Below, in pieces: positions 62,898 to 64,000 of a stretch of DNA of 64,000 bases. Source of the DNA: Thalassobacillus sp. CUG 92003 (GTDB taxonomy: Bacteria > Bacillota > Bacilli > Bacillales > Halobacillaceae). Where the stretch lies: the NCBI RefSeq assembly GCF_013618635.1, contig NZ_JABLSJ010000004.1, positions 124,001-188,000 on the forward strand, written 5' to 3'. Made by a program: the position numbers and the translations under genes. A model generated the notes under the pieces. That model was not told the origin of the DNA, searched no databases, and saw nothing but the letters and a program-made list of their open reading frames with translations. The first letter of the stretch is position 1, and every line of letters begins with the position of its first letter.

Positions 62898-62925
62898 ATT
62901 ATATACGAACATAAGTTCTTGTCAA
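62898..62925 (-). promoter_or_regulatory. SOS promoter of the microprotein-yneB-ynzC operon
   Basis: On the minus strand TTGACA (62920-62925), a 16-base spacer and TATAAT (62898-62903): both hexamers are perfect consensus. The spacer contains a LexA box (62906-62919). Confidence 0.85.
62906..62919. promoter_or_regulatory. LexA (SOS) box 2
   Basis: CGAACATAAGTTCT matches the SOS box at 9 of 10 fixed positions. It lies inside the spacer of the minus-strand promoter, so bound LexA would exclude RNA polymerase. Confidence 0.88.
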
Positions 62926-62935
62926 TATATTTTTT

Positions 62936-62975
62936 CGAACGGGTGTTTGTGTTCGGGGTAGAACCATGGTACACT
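62936..62975 (+). promoter_or_regulatory. lexA promoter with LexA box 3
   Basis: TTGTGT (62947-62952), a 17-base spacer and TACACT (62970-62975). The imperfect SOS box CGAACGGGTGTTTG (62936-62949) overlaps the -35, consistent with lexA autoregulation. Confidence 0.75.
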
Positions 62976-63011
62976 GTGATTAATAAATTTATATGTACGG
63001 GGTGTCATTCT

Positions 63012-63635
63012 ATGAGTAAACTTTCCAAACGCCAGCAAGAAATACTAGAATTCATTAAAGAACAAGTCCTATTGAAGGGTTATCCCCCTTCTGTCAGAGA
63101 GATTGGCGAATTTGTCGGCCTTGCCTCGAGTTCAACAGTACATGGACATCTGGCAAGACTTGAAAAGAAAGGTTATATTCGACGTGATCCCACTAAACCT
63201 CGGGCCATAGAAGTTCTTGAACTTGAAGAAGCGGACTCCATTCCTAAAACTGAGGCCGCCTATGCACCTGTTATTGGTAAAGTAACCGCAGGTATCCCGA
63301 TTACCGCCGTTGAAAACATTGAAGAATATGTTCCGTTGCCTGATACGATGGCCGGAACAGACGAGAATATGTTTGTACTGGTCATTCAAGGTGATAGTAT
63401 GATAGAAGCTGGCATCTTAAATGGAGATATGGTGATTGTTCGTCAGCAAAACACTGCTCAAAATGGTGACATCGTCGTTGCGATGACGGAAAATGAAGAG
63501 GCTACAGTCAAACGTTTTTTCAAAGAAAAGAACCATATTCGCCTGCAGCCTGAAAACTCAACCATGGACCCTATCCTTCTGAACGACGTCTATATTTTAG
63601 GAAAGGTTACCGGTCTCTATCGCACTATCCATTAG
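63012..63635 (+). CDS. lexA: LexA SOS repressor
   Basis: The 207-aa repressor has an N-terminal winged helix ([20 protein letters not shown], then [20 protein letters not shown]) and a C-terminal autoprotease domain. The cleavage site is Ala 93-Gly 94 ([20 protein letters not shown]), with Ser 129 ([11 protein letters not shown]) and Lys 167 (EEATVKRFF) as the catalytic dyad. RecA-stimulated self-cleavage releases the SOS regulon. The ATG 63012 is chosen over a longer frame from 62919 that would run through the promoter. Boxes lie upstream of this gene, the divergent operon and parEC. Confidence 0.97.
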   Translation: MSKLSKRQQEILEFIKEQVLLKGYPPSVREIGEFVGLASSSTVHGHLARLEKKGYIRRDPTKPRAIEVLELEEADSIPKTEAAYAPVIGKVTAGIPITAVENIEEYVPLPDTMAGTDENMFVLVIQGDSMIEAGILNGDMVIVRQQNTAQNGDIVVAMTENEEATVKRFFKEKNHIRLQPENSTMDPILLNDVYILGKVTGLYRTIH

Positions 63636-63690
63636 AAGCTCCTAAGCTATTAACCTACGCTTCCGCTGCATATGCGTAGACTAATTGGTG

Positions 63691-63901
63691 CTCAGACAAA
63701 TCCGAATGAAACACAAAAATTCCGAACAGATTTCAAATCGTTCGGAATTTTTGTATGCGAAGAAAAGAGTTCAATGGCCGCTCCGGCAAAACACACCACT
63801 CTCAACGACCTCAACTTGCTCTCATAAAGGCTCGCGCTGTTCTCATCGAAATGTCCGGGTTTTGACTATGCTAGCGATCAACTTATACACGTTTCCAATG
63901 T
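63691..63901 (+). repeat. Family-A intergenic repeat, copy 3
   Basis: Starts GCTCAGACAAATCCGAATGA, then the hairpin (63713-63727 with 63740-63754), then a module with GCAAAACACACC and GGTTTTGACTATG and a shared end CGTTTCCAATG (63891-63901). It has the order and length of copy 2 at 25399. It lies just downstream of lexA. Bases 63902-64000 show no feature. Confidence 0.8.
63713..63754. terminator. Terminator hairpin of family-A copy 3, after lexA
   Basis: A perfect 15-bp stem (ACAAAAATTCCGAAC and its complement) with A and T tracts at the base, about 78 bases after the lexA stop. Confidence 0.82.
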
Positions 63902-64000
63902 AATTTTTTTAACACCTCTGATTTACGTTGCTCCTTGGCCTGTCTCATTATTTTTAGCCTTTATATATGGAGTAAATAAGTGAAGGCTTGGCTTGATAAT

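Overview
The window looks like the chromosome of an endospore-forming, probably halophilic or osmotically stressed member of the Bacillaceae; the genus cannot be fixed from sequence alone. The evidence is low-to-moderate GC, strong AGGAGG-type ribosome sites, spore genes (sspN, tlp, tgl, sirA, a KinA/E-like kinase), a poly-gamma-glutamate (PGA) capsule locus, a fused OpuF-type compatible-solute transporter, and a gene backbone (lexA ... tkt ... ccdA ... citB ... yneP-Q-R-S-T-parE-parC) that follows the Bacillus subtilis lexA-to-parC neighbourhood. No rRNA, tRNA, CRISPR array, transposase gene or prophage was seen.

Left part (1-18.4 kb), mostly accessory: a frameshifted luciferase-like oxidoreductase; a VOC protein; a complete capsule operon pgsB-pgsC-pgsA-capD plus a pgsE-like gene with a 45-bp tandem repeat; cvfB; a membrane-anchored MsrB; two related small membrane proteins; a YczE protein; an ECF sigma factor with a translationally coupled membrane partner and a predicted autoregulated promoter; small proteins including a CxxC/CxxC microprotein; ctaG with a DUF2243 gene; a serine-hydrolase pseudogene with several deletions; an AGCS symporter; and the spore transglutaminase gene tgl.

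Middle (18.6-34.5 kb), metabolism: a divergent citA/citR pair with a palindromic operator candidate; a two-gene sulfolipid locus (sqdB, UDP-sulfoquinovose synthase, and an SqdX/SQD2-like glycosyltransferase); an AMP-forming acyl-CoA synthetase; and a leucine/isovalerate degradation operon (tetR-yngJ-I-H-HB-G-F-E) with a TetR-type palindrome before yngJ.

Right part (34.7-63.6 kb), conserved backbone with insertions: parC/parE under a LexA-box promoter; yneT; opuFA-opuFB and a GH18 cell-wall hydrolase; plsY; folE2-yidD; yneR; yneQ-yneP; a tandem AAA ATPase; tlp-sspN; a 42-aa FbpB-like protein; yneN; acnA (citB); a PAS histidine kinase; yneK; ccdA/ccdC separated by an orphan MrpB subunit; yneF; sirA; tkt; ynzC; yneB; and lexA. 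In the position where yneA normally lies, divergent from lexA and under a near-consensus promoter carrying LexA boxes, there is only a 31-residue single-span membrane microprotein.

Two intergenic repeat families are present. Family A is a roughly 215-bp element that starts with a strong terminator hairpin (full copies near 9.8, 25.4 and 63.7 kb; hairpin-only copies near 34.6 and 47.2 kb). Family B is a roughly 150-bp palindrome-ended element (10.1 kb and, inverted, 46.8 kb) with a third, interrupted copy at 25.7-26.0 kb. Many genes use TTG or GTG starts; start choices below follow ribosome-site spacing.
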